Program-made: the position numbers and the translations under genes
Shown: one piece after another, positions 1 through 7,234 of the stretch
Position numbering within the stretch: position 1 is the first letter of the stretch
Layout: each line of letters opens with the position of its first letter
Assembly (NCBI GenBank): GCA_903915125.1
Contig: CAIWRR010000196.1
Location: forward strand, 1 to 33,350
Reading direction: 5' to 3'
Source: Candidatus Firestoneibacteriota bacterium
GTDB taxonomy: Bacteria > Oederibacteriota > D2-FULL-39-29 > CAIOVX01
Length of the DNA: 33,350 nt
Notes under the pieces: generated by a model
What the model saw: the letters and a program-made list of their open reading frames with translations, nothing else
Databases searched by the model: none
What the model was told of the DNA's origin: nothing

Positions 1-588
1 ATCGCCTTTCACGCGGAAGGTTCCGCGGTAGAGGTCCATGTCGTTCCTGATGTATTGTATCTCGACGAGTTTTGAGAGCAGTTGGTCCATATGCAGGTTC
101 TGCCCTTCTTCGAGGGACAGGTGCATATTTTGATAAGTCTCAGGCGAGCCGATTCCGTAAATGCAGGAGACGCTCGCGACAATGATGCAGTCGCGCCGCG
201 TGAGAATGGAAGCTGTCGCGGAATGGCGGAGTTTGTCTATTTCATCGTTGATGGAAGCGTCCTTTTCTATATATGTGTCCGTGGAAGGAAGGTAGGCCTC
301 CGGCTGGTAGTAATCGTAGTAGCTGACAAAGTATTCAACGGCGTTTTCCGGGAAGAAAGACTTGAATTCTCCGTAGAGCTGGGCTGCCAGCGTCTTATTG
401 TGTGAAATTATCAGCGTCGGTTTCTGTGTCGCGGCAATTACATTTGCCACGGTAAAGGTCTTGCCTGAACCGGTCACGCCGAGGAGAGTCTGGTTTCTTT
501 CGTTTGCCCTGATGCCCTTGACGAGTTTCTCTATCGCCTGAGGCTGGTCCCCTGTGGGGCTGTATTCGGATACGAGTTTAAAGTCCAT
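1..588 (-). CDS. uvrB: UvrABC excinuclease subunit B, N-terminal part (gene runs off the window)
   Basis: UvrB is the helicase-like subunit of nucleotide excision repair: it takes damaged DNA from UvrA and recruits UvrC. The visible 196 residues begin [16 protein letters not shown] and carry the Walker A loop GVTGSGKT (about residues 37-44). They continue into the damage-probing beta-hairpin region with [13 protein letters not shown] and TDTYIEKD, both hallmarks of the family. The rest of the protein lies before position 1. The ATG at 588 fits the family N-terminus exactly. No Shine-Dalgarno sequence precedes it; instead a TTGAAA-17-TAAAAT promoter ends 6 nt upstream, suggesting a leaderless mRNA. 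Identification is certain; the leaderless start is inferred. Confidence 0.96.
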   Translation of the reverse strand, partial: MDFKLVSEYSPTGDQPQAIEKLVKGIRANERNQTLLGVTGSGKTFTVANVIAATQKPTLIISHNKTLAAQLYGEFKSFFPENAVEYFVSYYDYYQPEAYLPSTDTYIEKDASINDEIDKLRHSATASILTRRDCIIVASVSCIYGIGSPETYQNMHLSLEEGQNLHMDQLLSKLVEIQYIRNDMDLYRGTFRVKGD

Positions 589-594
589 CCGTTC

Positions 595-623
595 ATTTTA
601 ATGCATTTATGAGCTGCTTTCAA
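595..623 (-). promoter_or_regulatory. Sigma-70-type promoter of uvrB, leaderless geometry
   Basis: On the minus strand there is TTGAAA (623-618), a 17-nt spacer, and TAAAAT (600-595). Only 6 nt separate the -10 box from the uvrB ATG, so transcription should begin at or next to the start codon. Seen in sequence; transcription start inferred. Confidence 0.6.
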
Positions 624-711
624 GCCATATACCCGGGCGGCTTCTGCCAAGGCGAGAGGCGACGCCGTTTTGAATGTTAAAGCCCGCGCCTGAAAGATAT
701 GTCAATGCAAG

Positions 712-740
712 TGACAAAAGAATTGACAATTCAAATGACA
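712..740 (+). promoter_or_regulatory. Candidate operator of the toxin-antitoxin operon
   Basis: TGACA occurs three times at exactly 12-nt intervals (712, 724, 736). A perfect palindrome, GAATTG-A-CAATTC (720-732), overlaps the -35 box. An inverted pair GTCA/TGAC (701-704 and 712-715) lies just upstream. Type II antitoxins usually bind palindromes over their own promoter, so this is the natural autoregulatory site. Binding is inferred. Confidence 0.5.
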
Positions 741-751
741 ACCGGTATGCT
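723..751 (+). promoter_or_regulatory. Promoter of the toxin-antitoxin operon
   Basis: TTGACA (723-728), a 17-nt spacer and TATGCT (746-751) form a near-consensus sigma-70-type promoter. The predicted transcription start is near 758, about 44 nt before the antitoxin ATG, which is preceded by the ribosome site GGAGGCGGAG. Confidence 0.6.
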
Positions 752-801
752 GTTTATGCTTGAAGCGAATTTGACATTGTGATGATTCAGCGGAGGCGGA
801 G

Positions 802-1080
802 ATGAGAAGGGTAGAAGAACCGGCGACCTATTATGGCGCATCTGAACTTAGAATCAGTTTTGATAAGATCCTGGCTGAGGCGATGACAAGGCGGGTTATT
901 ATTGAAAAAAGGCATAAACCTGTCGCAGTGATAATGTCTATTGAGGAATTCAAGAAATTTGAAGATTTAATGGAAGAGGCAGAAGACCAGTATTTCGCTG
1001 ATATCGTGAAAGAGAGGATGAAGAAGCCCGTAAAATACTTGACGATGGATGAAACAAAGAAGAAGTTGGGGATTGAATGA
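802..1080 (+). CDS. Phd/YefM-family antitoxin
   Basis: A 92-residue antitoxin of a type II toxin-antitoxin pair. It would bind and neutralise the RelE/ParE-like toxin encoded next and repress the shared promoter. The N-terminal part (YGASELRISFDKIL, then RRVIIEKRHKPVAVIMSIEEFKKFE, residues about 11-55) has the Phd/YefM DNA-binding fold pattern. The charged C-terminal helix would wrap the toxin. A strong ribosome site (GGAGGCGGAG) sets the start. The stop codon overlaps the toxin ATG as ATGA, so the two genes are translationally coupled. Family assignment rests on sequence pattern and gene order; the cognate pairing is inferred. Confidence 0.85.
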   Translation: MRRVEEPATYYGASELRISFDKILAEAMTRRVIIEKRHKPVAVIMSIEEFKKFEDLMEEAEDQYFADIVKERMKKPVKYLTMDETKKKLGIE

Positions 1081-1364
1081 TTTGGCACATCGTCTTTTCT
1101 GATTCGGCTGTAGAGGATTTGCTTAGGCTCTCTCCGGAGATAAGGAAGGCAATTGTCGCTGTAATCGAAAAAAAACTTTCTTTCGAGCCGGAAAAGTACG
1201 GCAAGTACCTTCGAAAAAAACTTAAAGAGTATATGAAACTAAAGGTGATGGATTTCAGGGTCATATACCGGGTCGAGAAAGGACTTGTTACTGTGTTTGT
1301 TGTCGCTGTCGGGCCGCGCAGGAACGATGAGGTTTACCTTGAGGCGGAAAAGCGGTTGAAATAG
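1077..1364 (+). CDS. RelE/ParE-family toxin
   Basis: A 95-residue basic protein matching the RelE/ParE superfamily: an N-terminal strand WHIVFSDSAVEDL, a helical pair, the core strand KVMDFRVIYRVEKG, and the C-terminal VVAVGPRRNDEVY in the usual place of the family's VGHR..VY ending. RelE-like members cut mRNA on the ribosome and ParE-like members block gyrase; the sequence alone does not decide which. It begins inside the antitoxin stop (ATGA). Its last 77 nt overlap, in the opposite direction, the 3' end of the peptidase-acetyltransferase gene, which suggests the module was inserted there. Confidence 0.85.
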   Translation: MIWHIVFSDSAVEDLLRLSPEIRKAIVAVIEKKLSFEPEKYGKYLRKKLKEYMKLKVMDFRVIYRVEKGLVTVFVVAVGPRRNDEVYLEAEKRLK

Positions 1365-4074
1365 GGCGCCTTTTAAAAACTTTTTTTAGCGGCAATACTC
1401 CTTCCTTCGTTCCCGTGAAGGCAATCTTCATCCTGCAATTCCTGCAGTTTGGTTTTCCCGGAACCCCTTTGGCCAAAAGTTCTTCGGCGACGCGGCGAAA
1501 GTCTGCCGGGTTAAAGACGATTGTTTCCGCGTTCCCTATCTTCACCCGCTTGTCCAGCCCGCGTGCCTTCATAAGGCGTGCCGCGTGCGAGACATCGTCA
1601 AGGAGAGGGCAGCCGCCGTTTCTCCAGGACCAGGTGCGCGCTTTTATCATTTTTCCCGAAGGAAGTTTTACCGGGTATTCCTCGGTTCTTTGTCCGAGGC
1701 ATTTTACATTATTCGTCATCTCAACGACATGCCTGAAGGTGTTTGGGCCATATCCCGTGCCGAGCAAAACAACCTTGCCGCCCGCCCTTTCCAGCAGTTC
1801 AAGCGGCGAGCCGGGGCCCATTGTGCTTGTGAAACGGTGCCCGGTAAGGTACTGCTCCGCGTTTCTGCCCCAGGCGGCAAAAGCGTGGGAAGGGTCAACC
1901 GAGCGTTTCACTCCCGGCAGGCGCCAGAAGGTATCCGCTATCACGCCGTTCTTGGACGGCGTCTTCTTCATATCAAAATAATACGGGGGATTTCTCACGG
2001 CGTCTCCGTGATTGAAAGAGGGCATCATCAGAAGCCCGCTTTTCCCGACAGCCGCTTTGAGCGCGTCAATTACCGCCTCCGGCCCGCCCTTCACTTTGCC
2101 TAGAGAGGCGAGGGAGGAGTGGACCATAACGCGGTCGCCTTTTTTTATTCCAAGTTTCTTCAAGCCGGCCAGTATTTCGCTTTTGCCTATTACGGTCCGG
2201 TATTTGAACTTTATGTAGCCCAGCCGTTCCAGGTCCCGCGCGTAATCTATGTAAGTGTTTTGCTGCGCGGCCGTGAAGGTTTTTTCAAGGTCCATCTCAA
2301 GGAGTTTGATGACATCCCAGAGCGTCCTGTTTCCGTCCATCCAGGCAACGAAGTTCTCCGCAGACGGGGCATTGCGAGGCCTTTTCAGGAGGTCTTTTTC
2401 CTTTGCCATGTCCGAGGGCGGGTATTCTGCCAGCCTAACGGGAATAATGTTTGCCGCTTTGCGCTCTTCCGAAGGAATAGGGTTCTCATTTTTTACGGTT
2501 CGTGTTTTGGCCTTCCCGAATATCCCGAGGGCTTTTTCTATATGCCTGCCAAGCCGTGCCTGGGCTTTCTTCAGCGCGAAGCGGGAGACTCCGAACCCCG
2601 CCAGGGATTCCAGGCGGCGCAGCTGCCAGCCGATTACGAAGTACAAGTTTGACAAAAGTTCTTTTTCGGTTAACGCTCCGGAGCGTTTCAGGAGTTTCGA
2701 GAACTCAAGGTCTATGTGGCGGGCCAGGCCTTTTTCCACCGACGGAAGATACCCGCCGGCCGCCTGAGGATCCATGTAAGCGAGCGTAAGGATATATTCA
2801 AGCGCTACCGAGGACTTCTCCAGGGCTCTTTTCCAGTCAACGGTTTCGTAGGTGTTCTCGCTGTTGTGATGATAGGGCCCGTCCGGCTGCCAGAACCAGG
2901 TGCAGGGGGCGCTGACGAGAGGGTCCGACATAAAGGTGTCGTCTGAGAAATTGCCGCGGACATGTTGCAGGGGCGCAGTATTGTATTTTGCGACGAGCTC
3001 GTCCAGCAGGATGTCCGTGAAACTCGTGTTGCAGACCGGCGCGTAGCGCACCTGCGAGGGTTCCTTCGCCTTTTTGTGGTCTACGCAGAAGCCGTCAAAG
3101 TTCATATTAGCAATGATGTTTCCCGCGCGTTTCCGGTCTTTGAAGAATTCGGAAATGCCGTATCTTTCCGCGCCGAGTATGAACCTCAGCGAGTAACGCG
3201 GCCGGGGCAGCTTTTTTTCGCGGATAAGCCCGTTGATTATGGAAACAAAACGGGTCATAGAGGCGGCGCAGATGCAGTTATCCGAAGGCATGGGTTCGTA
3301 AAGGTGGCCGGCAATGGCTATTTCTTTTTCGCTTTCACCCCTGATTAGCGCCGTCGCGGTATGCTGCACCGCGGAGTAGGTTTTTGTATCGGCAAAAGCC
3401 TTCAGCGTAACCTTTTTGCCGCTCTTTAAAAGTTTCTCAAACCGGAGGCCCTTGTTGCGGGAAATATTCATCATCAGGATTCTCGGTTCATCGGCTGTGT
3501 GATACCAGCCGGGCCCCATTGTCCAGCCGTTCGTCCAAAAGACGGAATCCGGAAGTTTGTCGCCGCTTTCCGACCAGTAAGAAATTATGCCTGCCGCCCC
3601 GGTTTTAAGCAATTTCATTTTATCCCAGCCGCACATTTTGTAGGTTGAGCTGAGAATGAATTTTCCGCGGACTCCTTTCCTGCCTGCGTCTTTCTCGAGG
3701 ATTAGTTCTCCGGTAATTCCCCCCGCCGGAGTTGCGGGGCATCTCATCGGAAGCATAAATCGGTCAGTTTTGTAATCGGAGAGCGTTTCTTTGAAGGGCG
3801 AGAGTATTTCAAGTTTTGCGTCCAGCGGGTCCCAGGCCTGCGGCATTATGTAGTCCATATTTGCGGTCTTCCCATCCGCCTTGATATCCCGCATTTCGGC
3901 GTCCGCGCCCGCTTCTTTGAAAAGCTCAAACGCCAGCCTGGCTGAATTTGCCTGTTGTGAGAACGAGTATTCTTTTTCGTGCAGGAAGAACTGCATGGAG
4001 AGTTCTTTTATTTCCCTGATGGAAAGCTGTTTCGCGGCAAGGCCGGATATTTTCTTAACATCGTTGAAGCGCAT
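1288..4074 (-). CDS. Fusion protein: M28-like zinc peptidase (DUF4910/DUF2172 type), winged helix and AAC(3)-like N-acetyltransferase
   Basis: This 928-residue protein has three parts. Residues about 1-440 resemble M28-like peptidases with an inserted PA-like domain. Candidate metal or catalytic residues are H257 (AGHLYEP), D265 (PSDN), E303 (GAERYG), D327 (NFDG) and H402/H403 (YHHNSEN); the second Glu of the classical M28 EE pair is Arg here. Residues about 570-625 look like a winged helix (DGNRTLWDVIKLLE to DLERLGYIKFK). Residues about 625-870 match the AAC(3) acetyltransferase family: VMVHSSL (H652), PSHAFAAWG (H730), and E785 in HVVEM. In that family an amino group is acetylated from acetyl-CoA; the substrate is unknown and drug resistance should not be assumed. 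It is third in the pfkB-ubiA operon, 16 nt after ubiA, with ribosome site GGGAGGAC. Residues 904-928 are read antisense to the toxin gene and may be non-native. Confidence 0.8.
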   Translation of the reverse strand: MRFNDVKKISGLAAKQLSIREIKELSMQFFLHEKEYSFSQQANSARLAFELFKEAGADAEMRDIKADGKTANMDYIMPQAWDPLDAKLEILSPFKETLSDYKTDRFMLPMRCPATPAGGITGELILEKDAGRKGVRGKFILSSTYKMCGWDKMKLLKTGAAGIISYWSESGDKLPDSVFWTNGWTMGPGWYHTADEPRILMMNISRNKGLRFEKLLKSGKKVTLKAFADTKTYSAVQHTATALIRGESEKEIAIAGHLYEPMPSDNCICAASMTRFVSIINGLIREKKLPRPRYSLRFILGAERYGISEFFKDRKRAGNIIANMNFDGFCVDHKKAKEPSQVRYAPVCNTSFTDILLDELVAKYNTAPLQHVRGNFSDDTFMSDPLVSAPCTWFWQPDGPYHHNSENTYETVDWKRALEKSSVALEYILTLAYMDPQAAGGYLPSVEKGLARHIDLEFSKLLKRSGALTEKELLSNLYFVIGWQLRRLESLAGFGVSRFALKKAQARLGRHIEKALGIFGKAKTRTVKNENPIPSEERKAANIIPVRLAEYPPSDMAKEKDLLKRPRNAPSAENFVAWMDGNRTLWDVIKLLEMDLEKTFTAAQQNTYIDYARDLERLGYIKFKYRTVIGKSEILAGLKKLGIKKGDRVMVHSSLASLGKVKGGPEAVIDALKAAVGKSGLLMMPSFNHGDAVRNPPYYFDMKKTPSKNGVIADTFWRLPGVKRSVDPSHAFAAWGRNAEQYLTGHRFTSTMGPGSPLELLERAGGKVVLLGTGYGPNTFRHVVEMTNNVKCLGQRTEEYPVKLPSGKMIKARTWSWRNGGCPLLDDVSHAARLMKARGLDKRVKIGNAETIVFNPADFRRVAEELLAKGVPGKPNCRNCRMKIAFTGTKEGVLPLKKVFKRRPISTAFPPQGKPHRSCAARQRQQTQ

Positions 4075-4090
4075 TTAAGAGTCCTCCCGA

Positions 4091-4966
4091 CTAAATATGT
4101 TTGTACAGGATAAACCAGACTGCGGCCCAGTAGAGCAGGATGTCGGCTATAAGGGGATTATCGGAGAGCAAGATATCTTCGGGACTGCCCCCCTTGCCCT
4201 CGGTGTAAATAAGGTATAGATACCTGAAAATCCCGAAGAGCACGAAGGGAAGCGTGTAGATCAGGTTAGAAGTGTGGAACTTGCTTACGGTCTCCGGCGC
4301 CAGGGTGTAGAGCGCGTAGGTCATCACGGTGCAGGCCGTGACGATGGTCATCATCTGGTCAAGCAGCCCGACGCTGTAGCCTTTCAGGCTTGCCCGGCGC
4401 GCTCCGGCTTCAACAGATACAAGTTCAAATCTCCTCTTGCCGAGGGCAAGGAAGAGGGAAAGAAACATCGTGCAGACAATGAACCACGGAGACATAGGCA
4501 CGGCTATTATCGCGGCGCCGGCTATAACGCGCAGGACAAACCCCAGGGCTATGATAAATATGTCAACAATGGCCATCTTTTTGAGAAGGAGAGAGTATAG
4601 CGTCTGAAGGGCAAAGTAAGTGAGAACTATTGCGCCGAAGGAAGCGTTAACGGCGAAGGCCCAGAGGAGTGAACCACCCGCAAAAAATAGCCAGGCGGCG
4701 GCCGCAACTCCGGAAGGGAGGCGTCCGGAAGCAACCGGCCTGAATTTTTTTACGGGGTGCAGGCGGTCCTGTTTCTTGTCTATGAGATCGTTCAATATGT
4801 ATACGCTGCCGGATGTAAGACAGAAAATTAAAAAGCCCTCAAAAGCGGGCACTGAGAGCTTAAGATTAAAGAGGTTGGAGGAGAAGATGAGGGCTGCCAG
4901 CAGGAGCAAGTTTTTTGTCCACTGCTTAGGCCTCAAACTCTCGATTACCGCCGCAAGTATTCTCAT
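4091..4966 (-). CDS. UbiA-family prenyltransferase, decaprenyl-phosphate phosphoribosyltransferase-like
   Basis: A 291-residue integral membrane protein with about eight hydrophobic segments. The opening RPKQWTKN and the first Asp-rich motif NDLIDKKQD (residues 59-67) followed by RLHPVKKFRPVASGRL are typical of the UbiA branch that includes mycobacterial decaprenyl-phosphate phosphoribosyltransferase (Rv3806c type). That enzyme joins PRPP to a polyprenyl phosphate. The later ALGKRRFEL motif (about 175-183) supports this branch over quinone or haem prenyltransferases. It overlaps the upstream kinase gene by 4 nt (ATGA), so the two are coupled. A role in supplying a lipid-linked pentose for a surface glycan is inferred; the exact donor and acceptor are not shown by the sequence. 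Confidence 0.8.
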   Translation of the reverse strand: MRILAAVIESLRPKQWTKNLLLLAALIFSSNLFNLKLSVPAFEGFLIFCLTSGSVYILNDLIDKKQDRLHPVKKFRPVASGRLPSGVAAAAWLFFAGGSLLWAFAVNASFGAIVLTYFALQTLYSLLLKKMAIVDIFIIALGFVLRVIAGAAIIAVPMSPWFIVCTMFLSLFLALGKRRFELVSVEAGARRASLKGYSVGLLDQMMTIVTACTVMTYALYTLAPETVSKFHTSNLIYTLPFVLFGIFRYLYLIYTEGKGGSPEDILLSDNPLIADILLYWAAVWFILYKHI

Positions 4967-5883
4967 ATCTTCTTTACTCCCGATTTCTCTGAATATTCCG
5001 CGGTGGTCGCGCTCACGAAATGAGCCGGAAGCATTGTCAAAGCGCTTGCTGCCGCGGCGCCCGTTCCGGCCCGTAAAATTCCCTCCGGGCCGCAGCCGCT
5101 TGTAATTGCCCTGCAGAAGCCGCCGAGCATGGCATCTCCGGCGCCGATAGTGTTTACCGGATTCAACTTGGGCGGTATCGCGAGGAAGAGCCCGTTTTTT
5201 GAAGCCGCGACCAGCCCGTCTTTTCCGAAAGTTACGGTAAATATGCCGACTCCTGAAGACAGAAGTTCTGTTATTACGTCCTTAATAGTGCGATCTCCGA
5301 ACGTTTCCTTAAATTCGTGGTTATTCATTTTGACGAGGAAAGGTTTCTTTTTGCCTTTGAAAGTCTTGAGCAGCGCGGGGCCGCAGATATCGGCGCAGAC
5401 GGTAATTCCGGCTTTTGCCGCTTCTGCCGTGAGTTCAGCGTAAATGTTTTCCGGGCAGCCGGGCGGAAGAGTTCCAGCAAGGGCTACAAGTTTTGTTTTC
5501 TTGAGCAGTTTGGTAAAGGTGGAACGGAACTTTTTCACTTCTGCGTCGCTTACCTTGCCGCTTGGTTCTATCAACTCGGTGTTGAGGTTTGTCTTAAGGT
5601 TCACGACGGTCACGCAGGCCCGCGTGTTTGTTTGAGTCTCCGTGAGTTCTTCCATGATGCCTTCCTGTTTCAGAAGGGTTTTCAGCAGCGTGCCGTTCAG
5701 GCCTCCCGCGAAGCCGCAGCAGGCGGCCTCCCCGCCGAGATTTTTTACGGCCCTGGCGGCGTTTACGCCTTTGCCGCTGGCGCATTGATAAAACTCCCTC
5801 GCGCGCAGGACTTGTCCTTCAGTGTAGTCGTCAAAGAGAAGAACTTTTTGGAGGGCGCTATTTAGGCTTACCGTTAGTATCAT
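4963..5883 (-). CDS. PfkB-family sugar kinase (1-phosphofructokinase/tagatose-6-phosphate kinase type)
   Basis: A 306-residue ribokinase-fold kinase. The N-terminus MILTVSLNSALQK is the FruK/LacC-type start, GKGVNAARAVKNLGG (about 38-52) is the first PfkB signature, and NTIGAGDAMLGGF (244-256) contains the catalytic base D250 and anion hole. Family members phosphorylate a sugar phosphate with ATP. The Asp that usually follows NPA in the substrate-binding N-terminal motif is Gln here, so the substrate may differ from fructose-1-phosphate or tagatose-6-phosphate. It is the first gene of the minus-strand operon and overlaps the UbiA-family gene. The ATG is preceded by no clear ribosome site. Confidence 0.85.
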   Translation of the reverse strand: MILTVSLNSALQKVLLFDDYTEGQVLRAREFYQCASGKGVNAARAVKNLGGEAACCGFAGGLNGTLLKTLLKQEGIMEELTETQTNTRACVTVVNLKTNLNTELIEPSGKVSDAEVKKFRSTFTKLLKKTKLVALAGTLPPGCPENIYAELTAEAAKAGITVCADICGPALLKTFKGKKKPFLVKMNNHEFKETFGDRTIKDVITELLSSGVGIFTVTFGKDGLVAASKNGLFLAIPPKLNPVNTIGAGDAMLGGFCRAITSGCGPEGILRAGTGAAAASALTMLPAHFVSATTAEYSEKSGVKKI

Positions 5884-5948
5884 AGAGTTGGAGTAGTGGT
5901 GGCGCTAAAACGCTTTCACGGGATTTCCTGTTTGCCAATTTTTAAGGT

Positions 5949-5983
5949 TAATTGTAATTAGCAATTAGTAATCAGCAATTGTT
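5949..5983. repeat. A/T-rich word repeat between pfkB and the tRNA
   Basis: The stretch is built from near copies of AATTAGCAATT (AATTGTAATT, AGCAATTAGT, AATCAGCAATT). It resembles in style the repeat-word spacers at 9891 and 26782 but uses a different word. No coding or terminator signal was seen. Confidence 0.5.
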
Positions 5984-5988
5984 CTTAA

Positions 5989-6064
5989 TGGTGCCGGCGG
6001 AGGGACTCGAACCCCCGACCTAGGGATTATGATTCCCGTGCTCTACCGACTGAGCTACACCGGC
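5989..6064 (-). tRNA. tRNA with CAT anticodon, probably elongator tRNA-Met
   Basis: The 76-nt sequence folds into a full cloverleaf. The acceptor is GCCGGTG/CGCCGGC with one G-T pair, the D arm GCTC/GAGC, the anticodon stem GGGA/TCCC with loop ATCATAA (anticodon CAT), and the T arm GGGGG-TTCGAGT-CCCTC. The discriminator is A and the CCA end is encoded. A CAT anticodon can be elongator Met, initiator Met or lysidine-modified Ile2. The paired first acceptor base argues against initiator; elongator Met is most likely, but Ile2 is not excluded. Confidence 0.93.
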
Positions 6065-6105
6065 ACTTTCAGCTAAAAAAAAGCTCTCGATAGACGTTAA
6101 AGTTT

Positions 6106-6135
6106 ACTATATAAGTCCTCAAAAAGCAATATGAA
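6106..6135 (-). promoter_or_regulatory. Possible promoter of the tRNA gene
   Basis: On the minus strand TTCATA (6135-6130), an 18-nt spacer and TATAGT (6111-6106) lie about 40 nt before the tRNA 5' end. The -35 box is weak. It is divergent from the GT9 promoter. Confidence 0.35.
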
Positions 6136-6171
6136 ATTGGGCGTTTTTAGGGGGCAAAAGGCCGTAAATAC

Positions 6172-6180
6172 TGTTATAAT
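6172..6180 (+). promoter_or_regulatory. Extended -10 promoter of the GT9 gene, leaderless geometry
   Basis: TG-T-TATAAT is a perfect extended -10 element, with no good -35 box 17 nt upstream. The box ends 7 nt before the ATG at 6188, so the transcript should start on the start codon. Confidence 0.6.
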
Positions 6181-6187
6181 ACTGGAA

Positions 6188-7234
6188 ATGTCAGAAATAA
6201 AACCTCAAAAAATACTCATCTGCAGGTCAGACAAGATTGGTGACGTAATTCTGACCTTCCCGGTGATTACGGCTCTCAGAAAAACTTTTCCCGAAGCGCA
6301 TATCGGATATCTCTGCAGGGAATACACAAGAAAGGTTTTGGAGGGAAACCCGGGGCTTGATGAACTTGTAATCTTTGATCCGGAAGCCCATAAAGGCCTG
6401 CGGGGTATTCTTGCCCTGTCTCGACTTATAAAATCCAAGAATTACGATACCGCTTTAATGCTCTATCCGCGCCCCGGCATAGCGCTGGCGTTATTCCTTG
6501 CCGGAGTAAAAGAAAGAATCGGCACCGCTTACCGCTGGTATTCCTTTCTTTTCAACAGGAAAGTGAGCCTTCACAGGAAGAATTCTCTCAAGCACGAACT
6601 CGAGTATAACCTTGACCTGCTCGCCCCGCTCTCGGCGGACACTTCCTCAAAGGAAATCAGGCTCTTTCTCTCGGAAGCGGAGAAGAAAGAAGGCAGGGAA
6701 TTTCTTGAGAAACACGGGCTTGCGGGAAAGAGTATTATCAGTATCCATCCCGGCTCCGCAGTTTCCGTCCTCAACTGGCCTATAGAAAAATACCGCGGGT
6801 TGACCGAAAGCCTGATTAAGAACGGGACATATTCCGTCCTGCTTGTGGAAGGTAAAGGGGAAGAGCGGCTTACCGGAAAAATTCTGGATGGACTCGCTGT
6901 GAAGCCGGCAGTGCTTCCCGGAACCGCGGATATCAGGCAGGTCGCGGCCGTGTTAGCCGGGGTCAGCCTTCATATCAGCAGCAATACAGGCACCATGCAC
7001 CTCGCGGCGGCGGTCGGGACAAGGACTCTTTCTTTTTTCAACCCGACCAAAGCTGTCAGCCCGGCGCGCTGGGGAGCCTGGGGCAATAGCGGGGTTTCAA
7101 TATTGCCGGGGCAGGCGGAATGCGTTAAATGCATCCCGGAATGCCCTGCTTTTAACTGCATGGACAGGATTTCGGTGGACGAAGTCCTGAGAAAAATAAC
7201 TTCCATTCTCGGCGCTGGCCGGAAGGCTTCATGA
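6188..7234 (+). CDS. Glycosyltransferase family 9 protein (heptosyltransferase-like)
   Basis: A 348-residue GT-B glycosyltransferase of family 9, the family of ADP-heptose:LPS heptosyltransferases that build the inner core on the cytoplasmic face of the inner membrane. Visible hallmarks are the N-terminal RSDKIGDVILTFP (D19 as the likely catalytic Asp), SIHPGSAVSVLNWP near residue 187, and the nucleotide-sugar site HISSNTGTMHLAAAVG near 260-275. The C-terminal CVKCIPECPAFNC cysteines are common in GT9 proteins. An in-frame ATG at 6131 would add 19 residues, but it lies upstream of the -10 box and lacks a family match, so 6188 is preferred. The next gene overlaps as ATGA. Its position before gmhA and hldA fits ADP-heptose use, but the acceptor is unknown. 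Confidence 0.88.
   Translation: MSEIKPQKILICRSDKIGDVILTFPVITALRKTFPEAHIGYLCREYTRKVLEGNPGLDELVIFDPEAHKGLRGILALSRLIKSKNYDTALMLYPRPGIALALFLAGVKERIGTAYRWYSFLFNRKVSLHRKNSLKHELEYNLDLLAPLSADTSSKEIRLFLSEAEKKEGREFLEKHGLAGKSIISIHPGSAVSVLNWPIEKYRGLTESLIKNGTYSVLLVEGKGEERLTGKILDGLAVKPAVLPGTADIRQVAAVLAGVSLHISSNTGTMHLAAAVGTRTLSFFNPTKAVSPARWGAWGNSGVSILPGQAECVKCIPECPAFNCMDRISVDEVLRKITSILGAGRKAS

Noticed and set aside
3000-4074. An aminoglycoside-resistance gene call from the AAC(3) domain
   Set aside because: The AAC(3) fold includes many acetyltransferases of sugar and natural-product pathways; fusion and operon context do not indicate resistance.
6131-6187. Longer N-terminus for the GT9 protein from ATG 6131
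   Set aside because: The 19 extra residues precede the family pattern and include the extended -10 box; ATG 6188 fits both promoter and family.
7081-7190. Cys cluster at the GT9 C-terminus as a novel metal site
   Set aside because: Spaced cysteines near the C-terminus are common in GT9 proteins.
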